Shown: positions 16,054 to 25,889 of the stretch, one piece after another
Position numbering within the stretch: the first letter of the stretch is position 1
Layout: each line of letters starts with the position of its first letter
Source of the DNA: Kitasatospora sp. NBC_00458
GTDB taxonomy: Bacteria > Actinomycetota > Actinomycetes > Streptomycetales > Streptomycetaceae
Assembly: GCF_036013975.1 (NCBI RefSeq)
Contig: NZ_CP107904.1
Span: 3,468,501-3,532,500 of the forward strand
Direction: 5' to 3'
DNA: 64,000 nt
Made by a program: the position numbers and the translations under genes
Notes under the pieces: generated by a model
What the model was told of the DNA's origin: nothing
Databases searched by the model: none
The model's input: the letters and a program-made list of their open reading frames with translations, nothing else

Positions 16054-16248
16054 ATGACCTGCGACCATCTGGTGTGCGCCAACTGCAACGGCCGAGTGAG
16101 CGAGGGCCGCTGCCCCGCCTGCCGTGCCACTCGGGCCAGGCTCCAGGAGCAGCAGAACCCGTTCGCCGCGCTTTCCCCCGCGATGCTGCTGGCCGTCCTG
16201 GCCGGGCTGCTCGCGGTGGCGCTGCTCGCGCGGCAGGCGCTGGCCTGA
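16054..16248 (+). CDS. Small zinc-ribbon-like single-pass membrane protein, function unknown
   Basis: A 64-residue protein. The N-terminal third has CDHLVCANC and CPAC motifs, a likely zinc ribbon in the cytoplasm. An Arg/Gln-rich linker is followed by a hydrophobic helix (AMLLAVLAGLLAVALLA) close to the C-terminus, predicting tail anchoring. A strong GAGGAGGAG precedes the ATG. I recall similar short proteins next to ftsE/prfB in other Streptomyces, so it is probably conserved, but I know of no function. It is convergent with prfB and shares a 24-bp hairpin terminator with it. Confidence 0.8.
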   Translation: MTCDHLVCANCNGRVSEGRCPACRATRARLQEQQNPFAALSPAMLLAVLAGLLAVALLARQALA

Positions 16249-16256
16249 CGAAGGAG

Positions 16257-16309
16257 ACGTACGGATGAGGCCCCCGACCGGCTGGCGGTCGGGGGCCTCA
16301 TCCGTACGT
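16257..16309. terminator. Bidirectional terminator, perfect 24-bp stem
   Basis: Positions 16257-16280 are perfectly complementary to 16286-16309 around the five-base loop GCTGG, between the convergent stops of the small membrane protein and prfB. Confidence 0.9.
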
Positions 16310-16325
16310 GCGTCCAACGGGCCGC

Positions 16326-17438
<1,113 letters not shown>

Positions 17439-17585
17439 GCCCCCAGGGTAATGGTTCCGGGGGGACTACTGACGACCGCGGGGGCGTCCGGGCCGAGAAC
17501 CGCGCCGCCCGGGCCGCCCCCGCGGACGCGTGCCGCTGCCCGCGCGGCGCGGCGGGACTGCCCCCGGGGGCCTCCCGGCGGCGCG

Positions 17586-18845
<1,260 letters not shown>

Positions 18846-18982
18846 TGCTGCTCCGTGGGCGGCGGGAGCGTCCCGGGAGGGTCCGGTGCGCTCGGTGGGG
18901 CGGGACAACAGCGACCAACCTACGCGCCCCGACGCCCTCCGCGGGCCGCCTGAGGGTGCTCGGCGGGTACTGGGAGCCGAGA

Positions 18983-19011
18983 AATCTTGTGAATTGTCGA
19001 CATAGCGTCAA
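18983..19011 (-). promoter_or_regulatory. Candidate promoter for the PkaB-like kinase gene
   Basis: Read leftward, TTGACG (19011-19006) and AAGATT (18988-18983) are separated by 17 bases, in an unusually AT-rich patch between the GH12 gene and the kinase. This suggests the kinase is transcribed independently of the upstream genes. Confidence 0.5.
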
Positions 19012-19072
19012 TATCGTTGTCGGCCGGGCCCTCGGCGCCACCCGGTGCGGCATCGGTGCGGACGTCCTTCCC

Positions 19073-19106
19073 GTCGTCAGGCCACGGCGGTCGTCAGACC
19101 ACGGCG
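19073..19106. repeat. Imperfect 17-bp tandem duplication at the 3' end of the GH12 gene
   Basis: GTCGTCAGGCCACGGCG (19073-19089) is followed directly by GTCGTCAGACCACGGCG (19090-19106), differing by one base. The second copy contains the GH12 stop codon (19094-19096) and the first repeats it out of use. Confidence 0.8.
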
Positions 19107-20272
19107 GTCGGCAGGGTCCAGCGCTGGGCCGGCGACCCGTCACAGCCCGACAGGTCCGCCCAGCCGCCCGACGCACCGCCGTCGGCCGGGTCGCGCAGAC
19201 AGCCCTGCGCGCCCTGGTTCCAGAGCGCGCCGACCAGGCCCACCAGCCAGACGTGGTACGACGAACCGTTGCACGGATTGAGCGAGGCCCGGTTGCCGTC
19301 GGTGCCCAGGCACTTGCCCGCGTGCCGGACGGTGCCGTCGATCTCCACGCTCCACTGCTGGGCGGCCGAGCCGTCGCAGTCCAGCAGCGCGACCGGCTCC
19401 GGGCCGGCCGGGACGGAACCGGGCAGGTCGGCCAGGCAGTGGCCGCCGGGGGCGCCGACCGGGCCGGTCGGACGGCCGGGCCGGACGTCCGAGGAGAAGG
19501 AGTCGGTCCGCAGGCCGGTGCCGCCGCGCCAGATCTCGAAGCCCGCCTCCACCGAGGTCAGGTACCACTCGGGCTCGATCGCCCCGCGCACCACCGCGTC
19601 ACGGACGAAGGCCCGCAGGTCGAAGTCGGTGACCGAGGTGGTCGGGGACTGTGCCTGGTAGGCGACCATCGGCCACTCCCGGCCGTTGGCGGAGATGGTC
19701 TGCTGCCAGCTGGTGTACCCGGCGCCGCCGATGTTGGCGGTGCTGCCCGGCGGACTCGCCGAGGACGGGCGGCGGTCCAGCCAGATCATCAGCTCGGCGC
19801 CGTCCGGCTGACCGTTGTCGGCGGGAGTGGTCGGGGCGGTGTTGAACCACAGGTCGTAGGCCACGTTGAAGTCGCCCTCGGCGGGCAGCGTGGTGGACCA
19901 GCCACTGGTGGCCCACCCCAGCTCGGAGACCCTGACCGGCAGCGCGCTGCCCTGGACACAGGTGTTCCAGTGGCAGCCGTCGAAGATCTCCGGATACGCC
20001 ACCGGTCCGGCCGGCGGGCTCGCTGCCGCGTTCGACGAACGGACCGTGAACCCGGAACCGCCGTCGGTGCCGAGGCACTGGACGGTCCCGGGGCCGTAGT
20101 TGTTGTTGTCGACGAGGTACCGGCCGCCGGCCACCGGCACCGTCTCGTACTGCCCGCAGTGCAGCGACTCCGCCGCCACCGCCGGACCGGCCGGCACCAG
20201 CAGCCCCGCCACCGCCACGGCGGCGCCCAGCACCGCCGCGCCCGCCCGGCCGAAACCGTGTCTCAACCCCAT
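19094..20272 (-). CDS. Secreted GH12 endo-beta-1,4-glucanase / xyloglucanase with C-terminal ricin-type lectin domain (CBM13)
   Basis: A 392-residue extracellular enzyme for plant beta-glucans. A signal peptide (residues 1-34, hydrophobic core AAVLGAAVAVAGLLVPAG, cleavage after AVA) precedes a GH12 catalytic domain (about 35-255). The nucleophile Glu is in GAELMIWLDRRP and the acid/base Glu in SVEAGFEIWRGG. The remainder is a ricin B beta-trefoil with repeated QxW motifs (AAQQWS, PAQRWT) and CLGTDGN units, binding sugar. Cys pairs suggest disulfides. I see no CebR-type operator (TGGGAGCGCTCCCA) upstream. It sits between two kinase genes that are adjacent in S. coelicolor as I recall, so it looks inserted. 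Confidence 0.9.
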   Translation of the reverse strand: MGLRHGFGRAGAAVLGAAVAVAGLLVPAGPAVAAESLHCGQYETVPVAGGRYLVDNNNYGPGTVQCLGTDGGSGFTVRSSNAAASPPAGPVAYPEIFDGCHWNTCVQGSALPVRVSELGWATSGWSTTLPAEGDFNVAYDLWFNTAPTTPADNGQPDGAELMIWLDRRPSSASPPGSTANIGGAGYTSWQQTISANGREWPMVAYQAQSPTTSVTDFDLRAFVRDAVVRGAIEPEWYLTSVEAGFEIWRGGTGLRTDSFSSDVRPGRPTGPVGAPGGHCLADLPGSVPAGPEPVALLDCDGSAAQQWSVEIDGTVRHAGKCLGTDGNRASLNPCNGSSYHVWLVGLVGALWNQGAQGCLRDPADGGASGGWADLSGCDGSPAQRWTLPTAVV

Positions 20273-20390
20273 CGGATCCCCCCGGATGTCCCGCTCGTCG
20301 TTCGGTTGTCGGTACTTCGGTGTTCCAGTTGGTTCGGTGGTCGGGTGGTTCGGTGCGTCGGCGGCCGGCGGGCCGTGCTCCGGCCCGCCG

Positions 20391-22421
20391 TCAGTTCTTC
20401 GATCCGCCGATGTTGCGGCCCACCCAGTCGCTCGCGTCGGAGAACCAGCCCTGGACGTTCGCCCAGTACTCCGGCAGCGGGGTGAAGTTCCACAGCGCCA
20501 CCGCGGCCACCGCCAGCACCAGCAGCACCATCAGGCAGCCCTTCAGGCAGCCGAGGCCCGGGATGTACATCCGGTTGCGGCTGCGCGGGCGCCGCTCGCG
20601 GGCGGGCGCCGCCTCCCGGCGGGCGGGCTCCTGCGGCGGTTCGGCGCGGCGCTGCGGGGGCTCGCGGTGCTGGGGCGCCGGCGGCTCGGCCCGGCGCGGC
20701 GGCGCGGGCGGGGCCGACCGGGGCGGGGCCGACTGCTGCGGCGCGGGACGGTGGCCGCCCTGCGGGGCGGCCGGGGGCTGCTGCCCGTACGGCTGCGGCT
20801 GGTGGCCCTGCTGCGGGCGGCCGCGCTGCGGCTGCCCGTGCTGGGGCTGCCCGTGCTGCGGCTGCCCGTGCTGGGGCTGCCCGTGCTGCGGCTGCCCGTG
20901 CTGGGGCTGCCCGTGCTGCGGCTGGTTGTAGCCGCCCGGCGGCTGCGGGCGGCCCGCGGGCGGCGCCTGGTAGGGCGGCGGGGCGACCGGCGGGCGCTGG
21001 GCGTACCCGGGCGGCGGCGGGCCCTGCCGGTAGCCGCCCGGCGGCTGCTGGGGCTGCTGCTGGGGCTGCTGCTGCCCGGGGTAGCCCTGCTGCGGGCGGC
21101 CGCCGGCCTGGTACGGCGGCGGGGCCACCGGCGGGGCGTCGAAGTCCTCGGGCTCGAAGTAGCCGATCTCGGTCTGCTGGTTGCGGTCGCGCGCGGCGCG
21201 CAGCTGGGTCTGCCACGGGTGCGGCGCCTCGGCCTGCGGCGGGCCGGGCGGAGGCGGCGGCACGGCGCCGACGGGCGGCATCAGCCGGGTGGCGGCGGCC
21301 GGGTCGTACGGGGGCGGCTGGGTGCCCATCACCCGGGTCGCGGCCGCCGGGTCGTACTGGCCGGGCTGCGCGGGCTGGCCGGCCGGCAGCACCTGGGTGC
21401 GGTCCTCGGTACCGGGGGCACCGGGGGCGCCTGGGCCGCCCGGGGTGCCGAACGGGCCGCCCGGCACACCCATCGGGGCGCCCGGCACCACGGCGGGCTG
21501 CGGGTCCGGCTGGAGCAGCGTGCCGACGGACAGCGCCGCGTCCACCGCCGCCGGGGAGGCGTGCACGCCCACCCCGGCCGCGACCACCCGCAGGGCCCGG
21601 GCCAGCGTCACCGCGCTCGGGCGCTGCGCCGGGTCCTTGCGCAGGCAGCGCTCGATCACCGTCCAGAGCGGCTCCGGCATGGTGGACGGGCGCTGCGGCT
21701 CCTGGGCGAGGTGGGCCTGGAGGATGGCCAGCGGGTTGTCGCCCTGGAACGGCTGGCGGCCGGTGACCAGCTCGTACAGCATGATCCCGGCGCCGTAGAC
21801 GTCCACCGCGGAGGTCTGCGGGCGGCCCTCGGCGGACTCCGGGGCGACGTACGCGGGGGTGCCGACGAACTCGTGGCTGCGGGTGATGCCCGGGGAGTCG
21901 GCGAGCCGGGCGATGCCGAAGTCGGTCAGCATCGGGTGCATCTGCTCGGTGCCGTCCACGACGGCGGTGGCGAGCAGCACGTTGGCCGGCTTGAGGTCGC
22001 GGTGGACGATGCCGTCGGCGTGGCTGACGGCCAGCGCGTCGGCGACCTGGGCCATCAGCAGGGCGCCGGCGATCGGGCTGAACGGGCCGTTGCCGCGCAG
22101 GTAGCGGGCCAGGTCGGGGCCGTCGATCAGGTCCATCACCAGGGCGAGCAGCTCGCCCTCGACGACCAGGTCGCGGACCTTGACGATGTTCGGGTGGGTG
22201 AGCCGGACCAGCACCGAGCGCTCGCGCAGGAAGCGCATCACGACGTCGGGGTCGGCGGCGAGCTCCTCGCGCAGGACCTTGACCGCGACCGCCTGGCCCG
22301 GCTCGCTGCCGGGCACCTCGACGTCGGCGCGGACCCGTCCGCGCCAGACGGTGCCGGTGGCCCCCCGACCGAGGGTCTCCTCCAGCAGATACTTGCTGCC
22401 GACTGGCCGCACCTGTCGCAC
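20391..22421 (-). CDS. pkaA: Membrane-anchored Ser/Thr protein kinase, PkaA-like, with Pro/Gln-rich repeat linker
   Basis: A 676-residue Hanks-type kinase. The catalytic domain (about 8-275) has GRGATGTVWRG, VAVKVL, HRDLKPAN, DFG and APE-like VAPES. A long low-complexity linker (about 310-610) contains two YDPAAATR(V/L)M boxes, plausible phospho-Thr sites, and a QPQHG tandem array, ending in a basic segment before a single transmembrane helix (CLMVLLVLAVAAVALW) and a 35-residue outer tail. GTG at 22421 or GTG at 22412 are both possible; GAGGAG lies just upstream and fits the latter's spacing better. It is divergent from the FHA-domain ATPase gene, a natural phospho-Thr reader. Confidence 0.9.
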   Translation of the reverse strand: MRQVRPVGSKYLLEETLGRGATGTVWRGRVRADVEVPGSEPGQAVAVKVLREELAADPDVVMRFLRERSVLVRLTHPNIVKVRDLVVEGELLALVMDLIDGPDLARYLRGNGPFSPIAGALLMAQVADALAVSHADGIVHRDLKPANVLLATAVVDGTEQMHPMLTDFGIARLADSPGITRSHEFVGTPAYVAPESAEGRPQTSAVDVYGAGIMLYELVTGRQPFQGDNPLAILQAHLAQEPQRPSTMPEPLWTVIERCLRKDPAQRPSAVTLARALRVVAAGVGVHASPAAVDAALSVGTLLQPDPQPAVVPGAPMGVPGGPFGTPGGPGAPGAPGTEDRTQVLPAGQPAQPGQYDPAAATRVMGTQPPPYDPAAATRLMPPVGAVPPPPPGPPQAEAPHPWQTQLRAARDRNQQTEIGYFEPEDFDAPPVAPPPYQAGGRPQQGYPGQQQPQQQPQQPPGGYRQGPPPPGYAQRPPVAPPPYQAPPAGRPQPPGGYNQPQHGQPQHGQPQHGQPQHGQPQHGQPQHGQPQRGRPQQGHQPQPYGQQPPAAPQGGHRPAPQQSAPPRSAPPAPPRRAEPPAPQHREPPQRRAEPPQEPARREAAPARERRPRSRNRMYIPGLGCLKGCLMVLLVLAVAAVALWNFTPLPEYWANVQGWFSDASDWVGRNIGGSKN
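20831..20920. repeat. Three perfect 30-bp tandem repeats inside the PkaA-like kinase gene
   Basis: The 30-base unit beginning GCTGCCCGTGCTGGGGCTGC occurs at 20831-20860, 20861-20890 and 20891-20920 with no differences. Each unit encodes two QPQHG pentapeptides on the minus strand. Perfect identity indicates recent expansion or ongoing copy-number variation. Confidence 0.95.
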
Positions 22422-22905
22422 TCCTCGCCGTGCCGCCCGCGCGGGGCGCTCCTCGGCAGGTGCGGTGAGCCTGCCGGGCCCGTGTTTCCGGCCACTCTAA
22501 CGGTGTCCGTTCAGGTTTTTGAGGCGACCGGCGAGGGGGTTCGCCCGGGTTGGGGGACATCCCCTAGGGAAGGACCCGGAGGTCTCCGGCCGCCGTCCGG
22601 GGCGTCCGCGGGACGTCTGCGGCGGGTCTGCGGCGGGTCTACGGGAGCTCTGCGGCGGGTCTCCGGCCGGGTCCGGCCCGGATACCGGCCGGGAGGCGGT
22701 TGACCTGACCCTCCGTCGCCTCCAACATGGCGATGATCGCAAGATCGTCAAATCCGGTACCGTGCGCGGACTGTCCGTGACGGATGGCAGGATGACAGTC
22801 GCCACTCTTGTGGCCCAAGCCGTGCCGCGGCCACTCCGACGGCACCCGCGACGGCCCGAGGCAGCGGCACCAGGCGTCACACCAGCAGAAGGGACCGCGG
22901 GCGAG
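22422..22905. promoter_or_regulatory. Divergent region between the PkaA-like kinase and FHA-ATPase genes
   Basis: An open frame crosses the rightward part but lacks protein-like composition until 22906. Visible are imperfect repeats of CTGCGGCGGGT around 22610-22665, and a possible rightward promoter: TTGACC (22700-22705), 17 bases, CAACAT (22723-22728). An alternative start for the ATPase is an ATG at 22792. Confidence 0.35.
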
Positions 22906-25755
22906 ATGCAGATCCGGCTGACCGTCCTCCGACCGCGCAGCGGCCCGGCAGTCGCCGGCTCCGCCATCCCCTACGTCGACGTGCTGGTCACCGCGCCCGT
23001 CGGCACCGCGCTCGGCTCCCTCGCGGGCGCCCTCGCGGGCGCCGTGGGCGTGCGCGGCCCGCGGGCCGCCACCCACGTGCACCTCTACGCCGGGGCGCAC
23101 CGGGTGGACGAGCACACCCTGCTCGGCCACCCCCCGCTGCTCGACGGCGCCGTCCTCAGCCTCAACGAACCCGACCCGACCGCCGACGACCCCGACGACG
23201 GCCGGGCCGCCGCCGAGCTCCGGGTGGTCGGCGGCCCCGACGCCGGCGGCGTGCACCGCCTGCACGGCCGCGAGATCCGGGTCGGCCGCTCCGGCGAGGC
23301 CGACGTCCCGATCGACGACCCGGACGTCTCCCGGCTGCACCTCGCCCTGCACCTCGCCGACGACGGCACGGTGACCGTCCGCGACCTCGGCTCCACCAAC
23401 GGCACCACGGTGGACGGCCGCATCGTGCCGGCCGGCCAGCCCGAGGAGGCCGTCCCGCTCGACGGCACCGGACTGCTCCGGATCGGCGAGTCCACCCTCC
23501 GGATCACCGGCCCCGAGACGGCGGACGGCACCGGGTCGCCCGCCCGCGCCGCACTCCCCGACGGCCACGGCCACCTCCAGCTCGCCGCCCCCGCGCCCGC
23601 CCGCCCCGCACCGCCCGTCGCGGAACCGCCCGCCGCCCCGGAACCCCCCGCCGGCCGGGGCCGCGGCCTGCTCTCGCTCCGGCTGGGCCGCTCCGCCGCC
23701 GAGCCGCCCGGCCAGGAGAGCGCCGAGCGCCACCACGCCGCCGTCCGCACCCGGCAGGCCGCCGCCCAGCGCGAACGCTGGCCCGACCTCGCCACCCTGC
23801 TGCTCAACGCGCTCGGCCCCGGCCCCCGGCTCTGGGAGCGCGGGCCCGGCCACCCCGACGCGCTCACCCTGCGCCTCGGCACCGCCGACCGCCCCGGCGG
23901 CCCCGGCACCTCCCCCGGCACCGTGCTCCCCGCCGTCCCGGTCACCCTCGACCTGCAGACCGCCGGCAGCCTCGGCCTCAGCGGCCCGCGCGACCGGCTC
24001 GACGCGCTCACCCGCGCCGTCGTCGCCCAGCTCGCCGCACTGCACCCGCCGACCGGGCTCAGCCTCGTCGTCGTCGACGCCGACCCGGCCCGCGCCCAGC
24101 AGGACCGCGCCGACACCTGGGCCTGGGCGCTCTGGCTGCCCCACCTGCGCCCCACCGACGGCCAGGACTGCCGGCTGCTGCTCGGCCTCGACGACGAGCA
24201 GGCCACCGCCCGGCTCACCGAACTCACCACCCGGCTCACCGGCCCGACCGGCCTCGGCGGCCACCCCGCCACCGTCGTCGTCGTCGACGGCCGCCCGGGC
24301 ACCCCGGCCGCCCGACAGGCCCTCGACCTGCTGCTGCGGCAGGGCCCCGCCGTCGGCATCTTCCCGATCTGCCTTGCCGAGCAGCCCGAACTCCTGCCCC
24401 GCGGCATCGGCGCCATCGCCCTGATCACCGGCGAGGTCGGCACCCAGCTCTCACTCGACCGGCCGGTCGCCCGCGGCCGCGAGACCCTGCACGAGGTCTC
24501 CCTGGACGCCGTCTCCGACGCCTGGGCCGAACGGCTGGCCCGCGTCCTCGCCCCGCTGCGCGAGGCCACCCCCGCCGCCCGCGGTCCGCTCCCGGACGCG
24601 CTGCGCCTGCTCGACCTGCTCCAGCTCGACACCGTCACCCCCGCCAAGCTCTCCGCCCGCTGGGCCGCGCACGCCGGCGGCATCAGCGCCGCCACCGCCC
24701 TGCTCGGCACCACCCGCGACGAGCTCTGCACCCTCGACCTCGCCGACCCGGAGCTCACCCTCCCCTCCCCCGACCCGGGCGGCCCGCACCTGCTGGTCGG
24801 CGGCGCGCGCGGCTCCGGCAAGACCGAGCTGCTGCGCACCCTGATCGCCTCGCTGGCGGTCTCCGAGCGCCCCGAACGGCTGTCCGTCACCCTCATCGAG
24901 GGCCGCGACTCCGAGGACGGCCTGGCGGGGTGCACCGAGCTGCCGCACGTCACCGGTCTCGTCAACGCCGCCACCGACCCGCGCGCCGCCCTGCTCGCCG
25001 CCGAGTCGCTGGAGGACGAGCTGGCCCTGCGCGAGCGGCTCTTCGACGGACTGGACTTCGCCTCCTGGCACGCCGCCCGCATCCTCGACGGCGTGCCGGA
25101 GGGCGACACCGCCCACGCCGACCGACCGGCCGTCCCGGTGCCCGCCACCGTCGGCGCGGGCGGCGCACCGACCGTCGCCCGGATCGTCCAGCCGCGCAGC
25201 TCGGAACCGCCGGCACCGCCCGCCGCGCCCTCCGCCGCCCCCGGCCCGGTCCCGGCCCGGCTGGTCGTGGTGGTCGACGACTACGACGCGCTGCTCTCCC
25301 CCACCTCCCCGGCGGGCCGCCCGCTGGCCCGGGCGCTCGCCGCCGTCGCCCGGCGCGGGGGTCCGCTCGGCGTCCACCTCGCCGTCGCCACCGGCCGGCC
25401 GGAGGAGAGCGCCGGCACCGAGGTCGACGAGGCGGCCCTGCTGCGGATCGCGCTGCGCACCGAGGACCCGGCCGACTCCGACCTCCTGATCCACCTCGGC
25501 GACGCCGCCGCGCTGCCGGACTCGACACCGGGCCGCGGCTACCTGCGGATGCCGGACGGCGGTGTCACGGCCTTCCAGACCGCCCGGATCAGCGGTCGCA
25601 TCCCGCGCACCGCCACCCTGCGGCCCACCGTCGTGGCGATAGACCCGCTCCAGCTGGGGGCTCCGCCGGCCCGCCGCCCGGTCCGCGAGCTGGGCAACGG
25701 GCCGACCGACCTCGCCCTGCTCGCCAGCGCGCTGCAGCGGGCCGCCGCGCGCTGA
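22906..25755 (+). CDS. FHA-domain protein with FtsK/SpoIIIE (EccC-like) ATPase region
   Basis: A 949-residue cytoplasmic protein. After an N-terminal domain (about 1-95) there is an FHA domain (about 103-205) with the phospho-Thr-binding set GRS, SRLH and STNGT. A Pro-rich linker follows, then a region resembling the EccC secretion ATPases (RLWERG, HPDALTLRLG). An FtsK/SpoIIIE domain has Walker A GGARGSGKT near residue 635 and Walker B LVVVVDDYDALL near 786. It lacks the two N-terminal transmembrane helices of EccC, and no WXG100 or other ESX genes are nearby. It is divergent from a Ser/Thr kinase, so it probably responds to phosphorylation. The start ATG has only a weak GGGCGAG. Confidence 0.8.
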   Translation: MQIRLTVLRPRSGPAVAGSAIPYVDVLVTAPVGTALGSLAGALAGAVGVRGPRAATHVHLYAGAHRVDEHTLLGHPPLLDGAVLSLNEPDPTADDPDDGRAAAELRVVGGPDAGGVHRLHGREIRVGRSGEADVPIDDPDVSRLHLALHLADDGTVTVRDLGSTNGTTVDGRIVPAGQPEEAVPLDGTGLLRIGESTLRITGPETADGTGSPARAALPDGHGHLQLAAPAPARPAPPVAEPPAAPEPPAGRGRGLLSLRLGRSAAEPPGQESAERHHAAVRTRQAAAQRERWPDLATLLLNALGPGPRLWERGPGHPDALTLRLGTADRPGGPGTSPGTVLPAVPVTLDLQTAGSLGLSGPRDRLDALTRAVVAQLAALHPPTGLSLVVVDADPARAQQDRADTWAWALWLPHLRPTDGQDCRLLLGLDDEQATARLTELTTRLTGPTGLGGHPATVVVVDGRPGTPAARQALDLLLRQGPAVGIFPICLAEQPELLPRGIGAIALITGEVGTQLSLDRPVARGRETLHEVSLDAVSDAWAERLARVLAPLREATPAARGPLPDALRLLDLLQLDTVTPAKLSARWAAHAGGISAATALLGTTRDELCTLDLADPELTLPSPDPGGPHLLVGGARGSGKTELLRTLIASLAVSERPERLSVTLIEGRDSEDGLAGCTELPHVTGLVNAATDPRAALLAAESLEDELALRERLFDGLDFASWHAARILDGVPEGDTAHADRPAVPVPATVGAGGAPTVARIVQPRSSEPPAPPAAPSAAPGPVPARLVVVVDDYDALLSPTSPAGRPLARALAAVARRGGPLGVHLAVATGRPEESAGTEVDEAALLRIALRTEDPADSDLLIHLGDAAALPDSTPGRGYLRMPDGGVTAFQTARISGRIPRTATLRPTVVAIDPLQLGAPPARRPVRELGNGPTDLALLASALQRAAAR

Positions 25756-25786
25756 GGCGGGCCGGGCGGCCGGGCCTCCCGGTCTC

Positions 25787-25826
25787 CTGGCCACCTGGCC
25801 ACCTGGCCACCTGACCACCTGACCAC
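25787..25826. repeat. Five tandem 8-bp units between genes
   Basis: CTGGCCAC occurs three times, then CTGACCAC twice, in direct succession between the convergent ends of the FHA-ATPase and the CU044_5270-like gene. Confidence 0.9.
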
Positions 25827-25840
25827 CTGGCACCGAAACG

Positions 25841-25873
25841 GCTGTGGGGCCCGCTTCCACCGGGCCCCACAGC
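25841..25873. terminator. Terminator between convergent genes
   Basis: GCTGTGGGGCCCG (25841-25853) pairs perfectly with 25861-25873 across a seven-base loop. It can serve the FHA-ATPase gene and the leftward sigma-factor operon. Confidence 0.85.
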
Positions 25874-25889
25874 TTCACTCGTGACGTGC

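Noticed and set aside
20273..20390. CebR-type operator controlling the GH12 gene
   Set aside because: No TGGGAGCGCTCCCA-like palindrome is present in the upstream gap.
20831..20920. Regular 15/30-bp repeats that could suggest a CRISPR array
   Set aside because: There are no variable spacers, the repeats are in frame inside a kinase gene, and no cas genes are present.
22519..22905. N-terminal extension of the FHA-ATPase upstream of 22906
   Set aside because: The frame is open but the translated sequence is Arg/Gly/Pro-rich filler containing short DNA repeats; the recognisable domain begins at MQIRLTV.
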